Below, piece by piece: positions 48,389 to 58,143 of a stretch of DNA of 64,000 nt. The notes below the pieces were generated by a model that did no database searches, was not told where the DNA came from, and worked only from the letters and a program-made list of their open reading frames with translations. The stretch is from JAZGGS01 sp963714405 (GTDB taxonomy: Bacteria; Bacteroidota; Ignavibacteria; Ignavibacteriales; Ignavibacteriaceae), in assembly GCA_963714405.1 (NCBI GenBank), contig CAVQOH010000002.1, forward strand, positions 434,001 to 498,000, read 5' to 3'. Position 1 is the first letter of the stretch, and the number at the start of each line of letters is the position of its first letter. Position numbers and translations under genes: made by a program.

Positions 48389-48865
48389 ATGTTTGTTGCA
48401 AACAACATAGTTGAAGTTATACAGTTAATGCTGGCGCCGGGTTTAATGATTTCCGCTTGCGGACTTTTACTTTTAGGAATGAACAACAAATACTCTTTGG
48501 TAGTAAACCGAATAAGAATGCTAAATGATGAAAAAAGGCATCTGCTTGAAAGAAGTGATGACAGCAATACAACTCTTACAGATAATGTTCGGCTGGAAAG
48601 TATTACAAAACAGCTTGAAAAGCTTCTTTACCGTGTAAAGCTTGTAAAGAATGCTGTACAATATTACACAATTGCAGTTGCACTTTTTATCTTAACATCA
48701 ATTTTAATCGGGATGAGTTTTATTTTTGAGATAAGGAACATTCATTTAATAATAACAATTGCTTTTTTAACTGGAATGCTGCTTGTTCTTGCAGGAGCTT
48801 TGTTTGCAGCTTATGAAACTAAAAAAGGTTATGAAATAATCACGCTTGAAGTTGAAGCAGAATAA
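48389..48865 (+). CDS. DUF2721-family membrane protein
   Basis: 158 residues. One helix near the N-terminus (MLAPGLMISACGLLLLGM), a charged coiled segment (NRIRMLNDEKRHLLE...RLESITKQLEKLLYRVKLVKNA) and two C-terminal helices. SLVVNRIRMLNDE is the DUF2721 hallmark. The function is unknown. It is convergent with arcC, with a 12-base gap. Confidence 0.82.
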   Translation: MFVANNIVEVIQLMLAPGLMISACGLLLLGMNNKYSLVVNRIRMLNDEKRHLLERSDDSNTTLTDNVRLESITKQLEKLLYRVKLVKNAVQYYTIAVALFILTSILIGMSFIFEIRNIHLIITIAFLTGMLLVLAGALFAAYETKKGYEIITLEVEAE

Positions 48866-48877
48866 TTTAAAAGACAA

Positions 48878-49831
48878 TTAAGCTACTATTCTTGTTCCCC
48901 CATCCTTCTCATTAAGTTGTTTTGAATCTGTTATAATGGTTTCCTTTCCCCCGTTCTTTAAGAATTCTATTGCTGCCAAAATTTTGGGACCCATACTTCC
49001 CGCAGCAAACTCACCTTTTTCATAATATTTTTCAGCTTGCTTTACTGTAATTTTATCAAGCTCTTTTTGATCCGGTTTCTTAAAATTTATGTAAACTTTG
49101 GAAACATCTGTTAACAGCAAAAACATATCTGCATTAATTTCTCTTGCAAGCAATGATGAAGCGAGGTCTTTATCAATAACCGCTTCAACTCCGTTAAGGT
49201 TTTTATTTTCATCACGGTAAACTGGCACTCCCCCGCCTCCTAATGCAATTACTATGTTTCCTTTTTTAACAAGATCACGAATTATTTTTTTATTTACAAT
49301 TTCAATCGGCTTGGGTGATGGGACAACTCTTCTCCATCCTCGTTTACCCGGATCTTCTTTAAATATTAAATCTTTAGATCTTGATAGTAAATCTGCTTCC
49401 TCTTTAAGAAAATAAGCTCCTATTGGTTTTGTGGGATTTTTAAACGCGGGATCATTTCTATCAACTACAACTTGTGTAATTATTGTAACAACATTTTTTC
49501 GTATTTTTTTTTCAGTAAGAATGTTTTTTATCTGGCGCTCAATCATATAACCGATACCGCCTTGAGAATCAGCCACACAAATATCAAGCGGCATTTTAGG
49601 AATTTTATACTCTTTGTGCCCTGCATCATTCCTAAGCATAATATTTCCAACCTGAGGACCATTACCATGAGTGATTACAATATTATAACCATCATCAAGC
49701 AATTTTAATAAATGGATGCAGGTATTATATGTGTTTTTTTCCTGCTGCTGAATAGTTCCGATTTCTACTCCCCTAAGAAGTGCATTTCCGCCAAGAGCAA
49801 CAACAGCGAGTTTTTTTTCTTTACTCATCAT
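48878..49831 (-). CDS. arcC: Carbamate kinase
   Basis: 317 residues. VVALGGNALL, THGNGPQVGN, GGGGVPVYRD and AVIDKDLASSLLA are the amino-acid-kinase motifs of carbamate kinase. In fermentation it makes ATP from carbamoyl phosphate; the reverse reaction can make carbamoyl phosphate from ammonia and bicarbonate-derived carbamate. No arginine deiminase or ornithine carbamoyltransferase gene is in the window. Two adjacent ATGs are possible starts. Confidence 0.94.
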   Translation of the reverse strand: MMSKEKKLAVVALGGNALLRGVEIGTIQQQEKNTYNTCIHLLKLLDDGYNIVITHGNGPQVGNIMLRNDAGHKEYKIPKMPLDICVADSQGGIGYMIERQIKNILTEKKIRKNVVTIITQVVVDRNDPAFKNPTKPIGAYFLKEEADLLSRSKDLIFKEDPGKRGWRRVVPSPKPIEIVNKKIIRDLVKKGNIVIALGGGGVPVYRDENKNLNGVEAVIDKDLASSLLAREINADMFLLLTDVSKVYINFKKPDQKELDKITVKQAEKYYEKGEFAAGSMGPKILAAIEFLKNGGKETIITDSKQLNEKDGGTRIVA

Positions 49832-50011
49832 TAACTTAAACTTTGTAATAAACTTTAATATCTTTACAAAAACGAATATTAAACTTAATCAGCTTAACCG
49901 TTAAAAAAAACAAGAAACCCGGGGTTCTGCTAATGTTTTGTAAAATAAAGATTAAGTTTGAGCTAAAATGAAATAATCATTTAGCTTGAAAATTCTTGCC
50001 AGGAATTAGAA

Positions 50012-50614
50012 ATGGATAAGAATAAACCTTTTAATACTAAAGAATTACTTAAACCGGCTAACATGTTGCGATTGTACGCAAGTGGAGCTTTTCCTATGGC
50101 TGATAGCGAAACCGGAGCTGTTAACTGGTTTATGCCGGAAGTTAGAACTATCATTCCGTTGGATAATTACAACATTCCTAGATCAGCAAGAAAAGCTATT
50201 GAAAAATTGAATTTTGAAATTCGTTTCAATACTAATTTATCAGCAGTGATTGAAGGATGTGCTGATAGAGAAAAAACCTGGATCTCTGGGGAGTTAATTG
50301 ATGCTTACCGCAGGTTAAAAAAACGTGGGCATGTTCATACAGTTGAAACATACTTAAATGATGAGCTGGTTGGTGGTTTATATGGTGTTTCTTTCAGGGG
50401 TGCTTTTTTTGGAGAATCAATGTTCTATAAAGTTTCAGAAGCATCCAAAGCAGCGCTTATCGCACTTATAACTAATTTAAAAGAAAAAGATTTTGTACTC
50501 CTGGATGCACAATATATGACCGATCATCTGAAAATGTTTGGGGCTAAAGAAATTTCCCTCGAAGAATATACTAAGATGCTTTATACTGCTTACACAAGGG
50601 CTTGTGAGTTTTAA
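50012..50614 (+). CDS. aat: Leucyl/phenylalanyl-tRNA--protein transferase
   Basis: 200 residues. It transfers Leu or Phe from tRNA to N-terminal Arg/Lys of proteins, marking them for ClpS/ClpAP (N-degron pathway). LYASGAFPMADSETG, INWFMPEVR-like NWFMPEVRTIIP, AYRRLKKRGHVHTVE, LVGGLYGVSFRGAFFGESMF and LLDAQYMTDHLKMFGA are diagnostic. Confidence 0.93.
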   Translation: MDKNKPFNTKELLKPANMLRLYASGAFPMADSETGAVNWFMPEVRTIIPLDNYNIPRSARKAIEKLNFEIRFNTNLSAVIEGCADREKTWISGELIDAYRRLKKRGHVHTVETYLNDELVGGLYGVSFRGAFFGESMFYKVSEASKAALIALITNLKEKDFVLLDAQYMTDHLKMFGAKEISLEEYTKMLYTAYTRACEF

Positions 50615-50633
50615 CCAAATTTATTTTATCACA

Positions 50634-51827
50634 TCAGGGTTTTATTAAAATTAATTCCTTTTGTGGAGGAGAAATAAATTCACAGCCGTCTTTCGTTAAG
50701 TAGACTTCTTCTTCAATCGTTGAAACTCCATAACCTTTAACCGGCAAACGCGGTTCAATTGTAAAAACCTGTCCTTCTTCAAGTTTCATAAATGGTGCAT
50801 TACCATAACGCTCCCAGTTTGGAAAAAGTCCTGCAACTCCATCGTGGGCAGTTTTACCAAGTTGATGACCTAAACCGTGAGGATACTCTTCGTAACCATT
50901 TTCCGTTATATAATTTCTAGCTATATCATCCATTTCAACACCAGTGACCCCGGGTTTAATCTTTTCAGCAACCATTTGTATAGCGTCACGAATTACTTCA
51001 AAACCCTTTTGAACTTCTGCAGGAGGTTTAGATTCCCCATCATTTAAAATGTACCATGTTCTTTGCAGATCTGCGCAATATTCTTTGTACTTAATTCCAA
51101 AATCCATATTTACCATAGTTCCTTTTGTAATAACTTTATCACTTGGTCCCTCATGCGGCCCATTTGGATTAGGGCCGGCAAACACTGCAGGGCAATGTGA
51201 TTCTTCCCATGCCGGAAGGAATCCTTTCTCCATATATTTTTCCTTAACAAAATTAGCAATATCAATTTCAGTCATTCCCGGTTTCATATAGCCTGTAACC
51301 ATATCAAATATTCTCAGAGTTTCTTTTACAGCTTCTTTCATCAGAGAAAGCTCTGTTGATGATTTTCTTCCTCTTAAGGCAGAAATAATTTCTTCTGAAC
51401 TAACAAGGCGATTTGGGTAATCGGTTCCTTCAAGGTGTTCAAGTAAAACCTGGTACATTCCATAGGTTAAACCATCAGCAGGTATAGCAGTTTTTGAATA
51501 ATTAATTGCAATATTTTGGGGATGTTTCTTTGTTATGTAATTTTTTAAAGGTTCTCTTATAGATTTTAAATAAGGAATAACATTTTTATACAATCCGGCT
51601 TTTTTAAATTTGGCTTCTTCCATCGATCCTATAATTGCAGTAGTTTCACCATCTTTGCTTATGATAAAAGCTGCCTGCCAGGTTGAGTTTTCGCTAACTA
51701 TCATATCCATCACCGGATCCCTTGAAACAGAACTTTCCCTTACAAAGGTAATCCACATATCTATGTTTTTTTCGATCAAAATTGATATCGCCTGCTTAAT
51801 TTTTTCTTTAAATATTTCATTGCTCAT
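50634..51827 (-). CDS. M24-family Xaa-Pro aminopeptidase-like protein
   Basis: 397 residues. The N-terminal creatinase-like domain (about 5-150) precedes a pita-bread catalytic domain. The metal ligands are all visible: D in NMDFGIKY and D in CADLQRTW, H in PHGLGHQLG, E in FTIEPRL and E in STIEEEVYL. It cleaves N-terminal residues before proline in small peptides (family knowledge). No signal peptide, so cytoplasmic. Confidence 0.92.
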   Translation of the reverse strand: MSNEIFKEKIKQAISILIEKNIDMWITFVRESSVSRDPVMDMIVSENSTWQAAFIISKDGETTAIIGSMEEAKFKKAGLYKNVIPYLKSIREPLKNYITKKHPQNIAINYSKTAIPADGLTYGMYQVLLEHLEGTDYPNRLVSSEEIISALRGRKSSTELSLMKEAVKETLRIFDMVTGYMKPGMTEIDIANFVKEKYMEKGFLPAWEESHCPAVFAGPNPNGPHEGPSDKVITKGTMVNMDFGIKYKEYCADLQRTWYILNDGESKPPAEVQKGFEVIRDAIQMVAEKIKPGVTGVEMDDIARNYITENGYEEYPHGLGHQLGKTAHDGVAGLFPNWERYGNAPFMKLEEGQVFTIEPRLPVKGYGVSTIEEEVYLTKDGCEFISPPQKELILIKP

Positions 51828-52049
51828 AGTATTCTCCTTAAAAAGGATTTGTTAAATTTTCGTTTTAATGGTGCAATTTATCAAATTAGAATAGAAGTTG
51901 CTAAAAGTAAGCCGAACTGAAACTTAAAAACAATAGTTGCGAGCGCTTAAATGATACAACTTTAAGGATTTCTGTTTACTATTTTGTAGTTTTCATGTTC
52001 AATAATTTTTTTACTTTTTATAAAATATACTTTAAGGTTAGAGGTTGAA

Positions 52050-53390
52050 ATGGCCGAATATATTGAACAAATACTAGCAGATGTAAAAGCTAAAAATCCA
52101 AGTGAACCAGAATTCCATCAAGCAGTGGAAGAAGTTCTTGGTTCTTTAAAATTAGTCCTTCAAAAACATCCAGAATATATTTCACTTAAAATAATTGAGA
52201 GAATGGTTGAACCCGAACGTGTAATTTTGTTTAGAGTTCCCTGGATGGATGATCAGGGAGACATTCATATAAACCGTGGTTACCGTATAGAAATGAACAG
52301 TGCAATCGGTCCGTACAAAGGAGGTTTGAGATTTCACCCTTCGGTTACTTTAGGAATTTTAAAATTCCTTGCGTTCGAACAGGTTTTTAAAAATGCGCTC
52401 ACAACACTTCCAATGGGAGGTGGTAAAGGGGGTTCAGATTTTAATCCAAAAGGTAAAAGTGATAACGAAATTATGCGTTTTTGCCAAAGCTTTATGACTG
52501 AGCTTTCAAGGCATATAGGACCAAATACTGATGTTCCTGCAGGTGATATTGGCGTGGGAACAAGAGAAATTGGTTTTCTTTACGGACAGTATAAACGAAT
52601 AAGAAATGAATCAACCGGAGTCTTAACTGGAAAAGGAATTAACTGGGGTGGATCATTAATAAGACCTGAAGCAACTGGTTATGGAGTTGTTTATTTTGCA
52701 GAAGAAATGCTTAAAACAAAAAATACAACTTTTGATGGAAAGAATGTAATTGTTTCCGGTTTTGGTAATGTTGCATGGGGGGCCGTACAAAAAGTAAATG
52801 ATCTTGGCGGCAAAGTTCTCACACTATCCGGTCCCGATGGTTTTGTTTATGATGCAGATGGTGTTACCGGTGAAAAAGTAGATTATATGTTAAAGTTAAG
52901 ATCGAGCAATAAAGATGCAGTTGAAGATTATGCTAAAGAGTTTAAGGTTGAATTCCATGCGAATAAAAAGCCATGGGCCGTTAAAGCAGATGTAGCTCTC
53001 CCCTGTGCCTGCGAAAACGAAATTTACGAAAGTGATGCGAAAGAGCTAATTAAAAACGGCTGCGTATGTGTGTGTGAAGGTGCAAATATGCCAACCACCG
53101 CTGAAGGTTACGATGTTTTTAATGAAGCTGGAATTTTATACGCACCGGGCAAAGCTTCTAACGCAGGCGGCGTAGCAACTTCAGGATTAGAAATGTCTCA
53201 AAATTCTATGCGTTTACCGTGGCCAAGAGAAGAAGTTGATAGCCGTTTACACGAAATTATGAGAAGAATACACAAAACCTGTGTAACAACAGCAGAAAAA
53301 TACGGGACACCGGGTAATTATGTTAATGGTGCAAACATTGCTGGTTTCCTTAAAGTAGCTGATGCAATGATTGACCAGGGTTTGGTTTAA
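52050..53390 (+). CDS. gdhA: Glutamate dehydrogenase, copy 1 (NAD-type motif)
   Basis: 446 residues, hexameric class. Substrate-site motifs: YRIEMNSAIGPYKGGLRFHPSV, LPMGGGKGGSDF with catalytic lysine, and PAGDIGVGTREIG with catalytic aspartate. It interconverts 2-oxoglutarate plus ammonia with glutamate. The cofactor domain reads SGFGNVAWG and LSGPDG, as in the NAD-dependent clostridial enzyme; NADP enzymes usually have S in place of the F and P. So NAD use is likely (inference). It is the first of two tandem dehydrogenase/receiver-kinase-like pairs, with its own terminator. Confidence 0.95.
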   Translation: MAEYIEQILADVKAKNPSEPEFHQAVEEVLGSLKLVLQKHPEYISLKIIERMVEPERVILFRVPWMDDQGDIHINRGYRIEMNSAIGPYKGGLRFHPSVTLGILKFLAFEQVFKNALTTLPMGGGKGGSDFNPKGKSDNEIMRFCQSFMTELSRHIGPNTDVPAGDIGVGTREIGFLYGQYKRIRNESTGVLTGKGINWGGSLIRPEATGYGVVYFAEEMLKTKNTTFDGKNVIVSGFGNVAWGAVQKVNDLGGKVLTLSGPDGFVYDADGVTGEKVDYMLKLRSSNKDAVEDYAKEFKVEFHANKKPWAVKADVALPCACENEIYESDAKELIKNGCVCVCEGANMPTTAEGYDVFNEAGILYAPGKASNAGGVATSGLEMSQNSMRLPWPREEVDSRLHEIMRRIHKTCVTTAEKYGTPGNYVNGANIAGFLKVADAMIDQGLV

Positions 53391-53420
53391 TTAAAAATTA
53401 TTAATGAATAATTAACCATT

Positions 53421-53450
53421 AAGGCGATTCAATGAATCGCCTTTTATTTT
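53421..53450 (+). terminator. Terminator between gdh copy 1 and its partner gene
   Basis: A perfect 10-base stem (AAGGCGATTC/GAATCGCCTT) with a 3-base loop, followed by TTATTTTTT. The partner gene therefore probably has its own promoter or depends on readthrough. Confidence 0.88.
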
Positions 53451-53557
53451 TTACATTAACAAAAATACTTCTTATAAATTAAATCATCCTGCTTTTCACT
53501 ACTTCATTATTTATATTTACAGAATGAAATTGCTTTACCCCAATAATTCTTAATTAG

Positions 53558-56551
53558 ATGAACACTTTCGATCAAACAAAAGAATTCAATTTAGATAACC
53601 TGTTTACAACACGGCTTAAAAAGTTCAAAAAGTTGATGCGTTTTAAAATACGTGAGATACTTCTTGTATCAAGCATTTATGATAATTATCTGTTTGAGGA
53701 AGATGGCAGATTATATGAACTTATCAGAAGCGAATATCAAAATTTAAATTTAAGCCAGTCACCCGAGATAACACACGTAACAACCGGCGAAGAAGCACTT
53801 GATCTGTTGCAAAATGGCAATGAGTTCGATCTGATAATTACCACTCTGCATATAGAGGATATGCACATCATAAAGTTTGCGAACAAAGTACGTGAGGAAG
53901 GAATAACCTTACCAATAATACTTCTTGCGTATGATAACAAGGAAAGAAAGGAATTAGAAACAAATTACGATACATCAATTTTTGAAAGAATATTTATCTG
54001 GGCTGGCGATTACCATTTGCTGATTGGAATTGTAAAGTATATGGAAGATCGTATGAATGTTGAAAATGACACGAAGAACATTGGTGTACAGGTAATAATT
54101 TTAGTCGAAGATAATATTAAGTTCTATTCATCCTACCTGCCATTAATTTATACTGAAATATTTAAGCAATCGCAACGACTTATTTCAGAGGGAGTTAACA
54201 TATCACATAAATATTTAAGAATGCGTGCACGTCCCAAAATTCTATTATGCACAACATATGAAGAAGCCTGGGAATATTATGAAAAGTACGAAGAGTTTGT
54301 TTTGGGGATTATTTCGGATAATAATTTTAAATGCAATGGAGAAAGAGATCCGGAAGCAGGGTTAAAGTTTGCAAAAGCTGTTAAGGAAAGACATTCTGAC
54401 ATACCCATACTTATTCAAACAAGTGATCAAACGCTGGAAGAAAAAGTAAAAAAAATTGATGCTTCCTATTTACATAAAAATTCCCCCCGCCTGCTTTATC
54501 TGTTAAGAAAGTTTATGCTAAAGCATTTTGGATTTGGTGATTTTGTTTTTACAAATTCTGCAGGAGATATTGTAGACACTGCATCAAATTTAAAAGAACT
54601 GGCTGTAAAACTAAGAACTATCCCTGAAGAATCTCTACTTTATCACGCAGAAGGAAATCACTTTTCAAGATGGCTGAAAGCCAGAACAGAATTCTGGTTG
54701 GCACATAAACTCCGTCCTCATAAAGTATCTGACTTTAGTTCACTTAATCAGCTTCGCAGTGAATTAATTGCTGCGATAGCAGATTATTTAGAAGATCGCA
54801 CAAAAGGAGTGATATCGGATTTTAATAAAAACCTGTTTGATCCTAAAAACAGTTTTGCACGCATTGGGGGCGGTTCGCTTGGAGGAAAAGCACGCGGGTT
54901 AGGATTTATAAATGCATTAATTTCTAATTACAATGTTAGAGATGAGTTTAAAGACATTGAAATTTCTGTACCTTCAGCCGTTGTAATTGGTGCTGATGTT
55001 TTTGATGATTTTATGTGGGAAAATGATTTTGAAACATTTTCACTTAACGAACCGGATGATCTTACTATCACACAAAAATTTATTGAGGCAGAATATTTTC
55101 CTGAAGAAATAAAAGATAAACTAAAAGAATTTCTTGAAATTATAAAAGGTCCAATTGCGATAAGATCTTCCAGCTTGCTTGAAGACTCACAATTTCAGCC
55201 GTTCGCAGGAGTTTATGAAACTTATATGCTTCCAAACAGTAATAACAATATAGAAATCCGTCTTGATGAATTACTGCAGACAATTAAGTGCGTTTATGCT
55301 TCCACATATCATCAAAAAGCAAAAGATTACATGAAAGCAACTGCGTACCGTTTGGAAGAAGAGAAGATGTCAGTTATTGTACAAAAGTTAGTTGGAAGTG
55401 AACATAATGGCAAATTTTATCCTGATTTTGCAGGTGTAGCAAAATCGTATAATTTTTATCCTATTCCTCCTCAAAAATCTGAGGATGGAATAGCGCAGGT
55501 TGCACTTGGATTAGGTAAAACTGTTGTTGAGGGAGGAAATACGGTTAGCTTTTGTCCTCGCTATCCAAAACACCTGCTTCAGTTTTTTAGTACAAAAGAA
55601 ACTATTATGCACGCTCAGCAGGATTTTTATGCACTTGATTTAAACGGAAAACTTGATCACCATCCTGATTCTGTAGCAGATCCATTAGTAAAAAATTACG
55701 AGCTGATAAAATCTGAAGAAGATGGGACTCTTTTTTCTGTTGGTTCAACTTACTCACCCGAGAACGAAGCAGTTTACGATGGAATATCCAGGGATGGAAT
55801 ACGCATTGTAACCTTTGCACCAATTTTAAAGCATAAAATGTTTCCACTTCCAGAAATATTAAATTTTCTTTTGGGATTAGGAAGCTGGGGAATGGGCTCC
55901 CCTGTTGAAATTGAATTTGCTGTAAACCTGCAAATCCAAAAAGGAAAACCAAAAGAATTTGCTATGCTCCAGATGAGACCTCTGGTTATAAGCAAAGAAA
56001 TTGATGAACTTAATGTTGATGATTTTGATAAACAAAGTCTTATTTGCCAGAGCGACCAGGTTTTAGGGAATGGGGCAACCGATGGAATTAAAGATTTAGT
56101 TTTTGTAGATATAAACAACTATGATAGAAGTAAAAGCAAGATTATTGCGGGTGAGATTAACCAGCTAAACTCGAAACTGCTGGACGAAAAAAAACCATAC
56201 GTTCTAATTGGTGTTGGAAGATGGGGAAGCTTGGATCCGTGGTTAGGTATTCCTGTTACGTGGGATCAGATTTCCGGAGCTGCAGCAATTGTAGAATCCG
56301 GGTTTAAAGATTTTAATGTTGAACCTTCACAAGGGACACACTTTTTCCAGAATATAACTTCTTTCAGAGTTGGATACTTTACTGTAGGCTCTAATAGTAA
56401 AATGGCTTTTATTAATTGGGATTGGCTGAACTCTCAATCTGCGGTAAAAGAAATGAAATTTACAAAACATTTAAGATTTGAAAATCCGATTTCAGTTAGA
56501 ATAAACGGGCATCATAATAAAGGAATAATTACAAAACCAGCAATTACCTAA
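53558..56551 (+). CDS. REC-REC-PEP synthase-type ATP-grasp protein, copy 1
   Basis: 997 residues, soluble. Domain 1 (about 33-165) has a receiver fold but is degenerate: the acidic pair is replaced (LLVSSIYD) and the phosphoacceptor site reads IITTLHIEDM. Domain 2 (178-322) is an intact receiver: E184/D185, D254 in GIISDNN, T288/S289, K307. A helical linker contains NHFSRWLKARTEFWLA (367-382). A PPDK/PEP synthase N-terminal ATP-grasp follows (435-808): GGSLGGKARGLGF, IAIRSSSLLEDS, LQMRPLV. The C-terminal 825-997 (GVGRWGSLDPWLGIP, SQGTHFFQN) is a conserved region I cannot name. The swivelling phosphohistidine and PEP-binding barrel domains are absent. Its role is unknown; it is probably linked to the adjacent glutamate dehydrogenases. 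Confidence 0.85.
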   Translation: MNTFDQTKEFNLDNLFTTRLKKFKKLMRFKIREILLVSSIYDNYLFEEDGRLYELIRSEYQNLNLSQSPEITHVTTGEEALDLLQNGNEFDLIITTLHIEDMHIIKFANKVREEGITLPIILLAYDNKERKELETNYDTSIFERIFIWAGDYHLLIGIVKYMEDRMNVENDTKNIGVQVIILVEDNIKFYSSYLPLIYTEIFKQSQRLISEGVNISHKYLRMRARPKILLCTTYEEAWEYYEKYEEFVLGIISDNNFKCNGERDPEAGLKFAKAVKERHSDIPILIQTSDQTLEEKVKKIDASYLHKNSPRLLYLLRKFMLKHFGFGDFVFTNSAGDIVDTASNLKELAVKLRTIPEESLLYHAEGNHFSRWLKARTEFWLAHKLRPHKVSDFSSLNQLRSELIAAIADYLEDRTKGVISDFNKNLFDPKNSFARIGGGSLGGKARGLGFINALISNYNVRDEFKDIEISVPSAVVIGADVFDDFMWENDFETFSLNEPDDLTITQKFIEAEYFPEEIKDKLKEFLEIIKGPIAIRSSSLLEDSQFQPFAGVYETYMLPNSNNNIEIRLDELLQTIKCVYASTYHQKAKDYMKATAYRLEEEKMSVIVQKLVGSEHNGKFYPDFAGVAKSYNFYPIPPQKSEDGIAQVALGLGKTVVEGGNTVSFCPRYPKHLLQFFSTKETIMHAQQDFYALDLNGKLDHHPDSVADPLVKNYELIKSEEDGTLFSVGSTYSPENEAVYDGISRDGIRIVTFAPILKHKMFPLPEILNFLLGLGSWGMGSPVEIEFAVNLQIQKGKPKEFAMLQMRPLVISKEIDELNVDDFDKQSLICQSDQVLGNGATDGIKDLVFVDINNYDRSKSKIIAGEINQLNSKLLDEKKPYVLIGVGRWGSLDPWLGIPVTWDQISGAAAIVESGFKDFNVEPSQGTHFFQNITSFRVGYFTVGSNSKMAFINWDWLNSQSAVKEMKFTKHLRFENPISVRINGHHNKGIITKPAIT

Positions 56552-56568
56552 CCGAGTAACTTAATTCT

Positions 56569-56587
56569 TGTAACAAAATTTGTTACA
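56569..56587. promoter_or_regulatory. Perfect 19-base palindrome upstream of gdh copy 2
   Basis: TGTAACAAAATTTGTTACA is symmetric around its central base (9-1-9). It lies 17 bases after the stop of the REC-ATP-grasp gene and about 135 bases before the gdh copy 2 ATG. There is no T tract after it, so an operator is more likely than a terminator. The binding protein is unknown. Confidence 0.45.
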
Positions 56588-56720
56588 TGCTTTTCACAAA
56601 TTTAATTATACCTTCCAATTTATAAATCCTTTACTTTTAAACTGAACTTGAACAATAATTACTAAGGTAAACCTGTTTTACCCGCAACAAAACACATTCT
56701 TAAAATAAGGAGTATTTTTT

Positions 56721-58083
56721 ATGTCTGATTACGTAAAAAGTTTAATGGCTGAAGTTAAAGCAAAGCATCCTGCTCAGCCGGAATTTCACCAGGCAGTTGA
56801 AGAAGTTGCTGAATCATTAAGTTTAGTTTTAGATAGGCATCCTGAATACCGCTCAGCTAAAGTTCTTGAAAGAATTATTGAACCGGAAAGAGTTATTATA
56901 TTCCGCGTTCCCTGGGTTGATGATCAGGGTGAAGTAAATGTTAATCATTGGTTACAGAATAGAAATGAACAGCGCTATTGGTCCTTATAAAGGCGGATTA
57001 CGTTTCCATCCTTCAGTTAATCTTGGCATTCTTAAATTTCTTGCTTTCGAACAAGTATTTAAAAATGCTTTAACAACTTTACCAATGGGTGGCGGTAAAG
57101 GTGGCTCTGATTTCGATCCAAAAGGCAAAAGCGATCTTAAAATTATGCGTTTCTGCCAGGCATTTATGAGTGAACTTTTCCGTCACATTGGTCCAAATAC
57201 TGATGTACCTGCAGGCGATATTGGCGTTGGCGGAAGAGAAATTGGTTATCTTTTTGGACAGTATAAAAAATTAAGAAATGAATTTACCGGTGTACTTACA
57301 GGTAAAGGATTAAACTGGGGCGGTTCACTTATTCGCCCTGAAGCTACAGGTTACGGTGCAGTTTATTTTGCAGCAGAAATGCTTGGAACAAAAAATGAAA
57401 CCCTTGAAGGAAAAACCTGCTTGGTTTCCGGCAGCGGTAATGTTGCACAATACACAACAGAAAAAATTCTTGATCTTGGTGGTAAAGTTGTAACACTTTC
57501 AGATTCTAACGGATATATTTATGATGAAGCAGGTATTGACAGAGAAAAATTGGCTTACGTTATGGAACTTAAAAATGTTAGCCGAGGAAGAATTAAAGAA
57601 TATACTGATAAATACAAAAAAGCTGTTTATACACAAATAGAACCGGATGGAGAGTTTAATCCATTGTGGAATCATAAAGCTCAGTGTGCATTCCCAAGTG
57701 CAACACAAAATGAAATAAATGTCAAAGATGCCCAAAACCTTCTTGATAACGGCGTTTATGTTGTTAGCGAAGGCGCAAATATGCCTACAACCCAGGATGG
57801 TGTAAATCTCTTCTTAGATAAAGGTATTTTATACGGACCTGGCAAAGCTGCAAATGCTGGCGGCGTAGCAGTATCAGGTCTCGAAATGGCTCAAAACAGC
57901 CAGAGACTGCCATGGACAAGAGAGGAAGTTGATAACCGGCTTCAACTTATAATGAAGAGCATACATAAAACCTGTGTTGATACTTCAGAAAGATTTGGTA
58001 CACCTGGCAACTATGTTAATGGAGCAAACATTGGCGGTTTCTTAAAAGTAGCAGATGCCATGTTAGATCAGGGTGTTGTTTAA
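56721..58083 (+). CDS. gdhA: Glutamate dehydrogenase, copy 2 (NADP-type motif), frameshifted
   Basis: A close paralogue of the gene at 52050. The frame breaks near 56944: the first piece ends EVNVNHWLQNRNEQ, and the second reads GYRIEMNSAIGPYKGG. One extra base (AATCATTGG where copy 1 has the equivalent of AACCGTGG) explains it. Repaired length is about 453 residues. Catalytic motifs LPMGGGKGGSDF and PAGDIGVGGREIG are intact. The cofactor region reads SGSGNVAQY and LSDSNG, the NADP-type pattern of E. coli GdhA, in contrast to copy 1. AAGGAG precedes the ATG and a strong terminator follows. Confidence 0.92.
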
Positions 58084-58143
58084 CTATTACTTTTTTCTCG
58101 GGTAACTGATATTTAGTATTTACCCATCAGTTACCATTCTGTT

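Noticed and set aside
42503..49831. Arginine deiminase operon
   Set aside because: Only a YfcC-type carrier and arcC are present, separated by several unrelated genes; arcA and arcB are missing.
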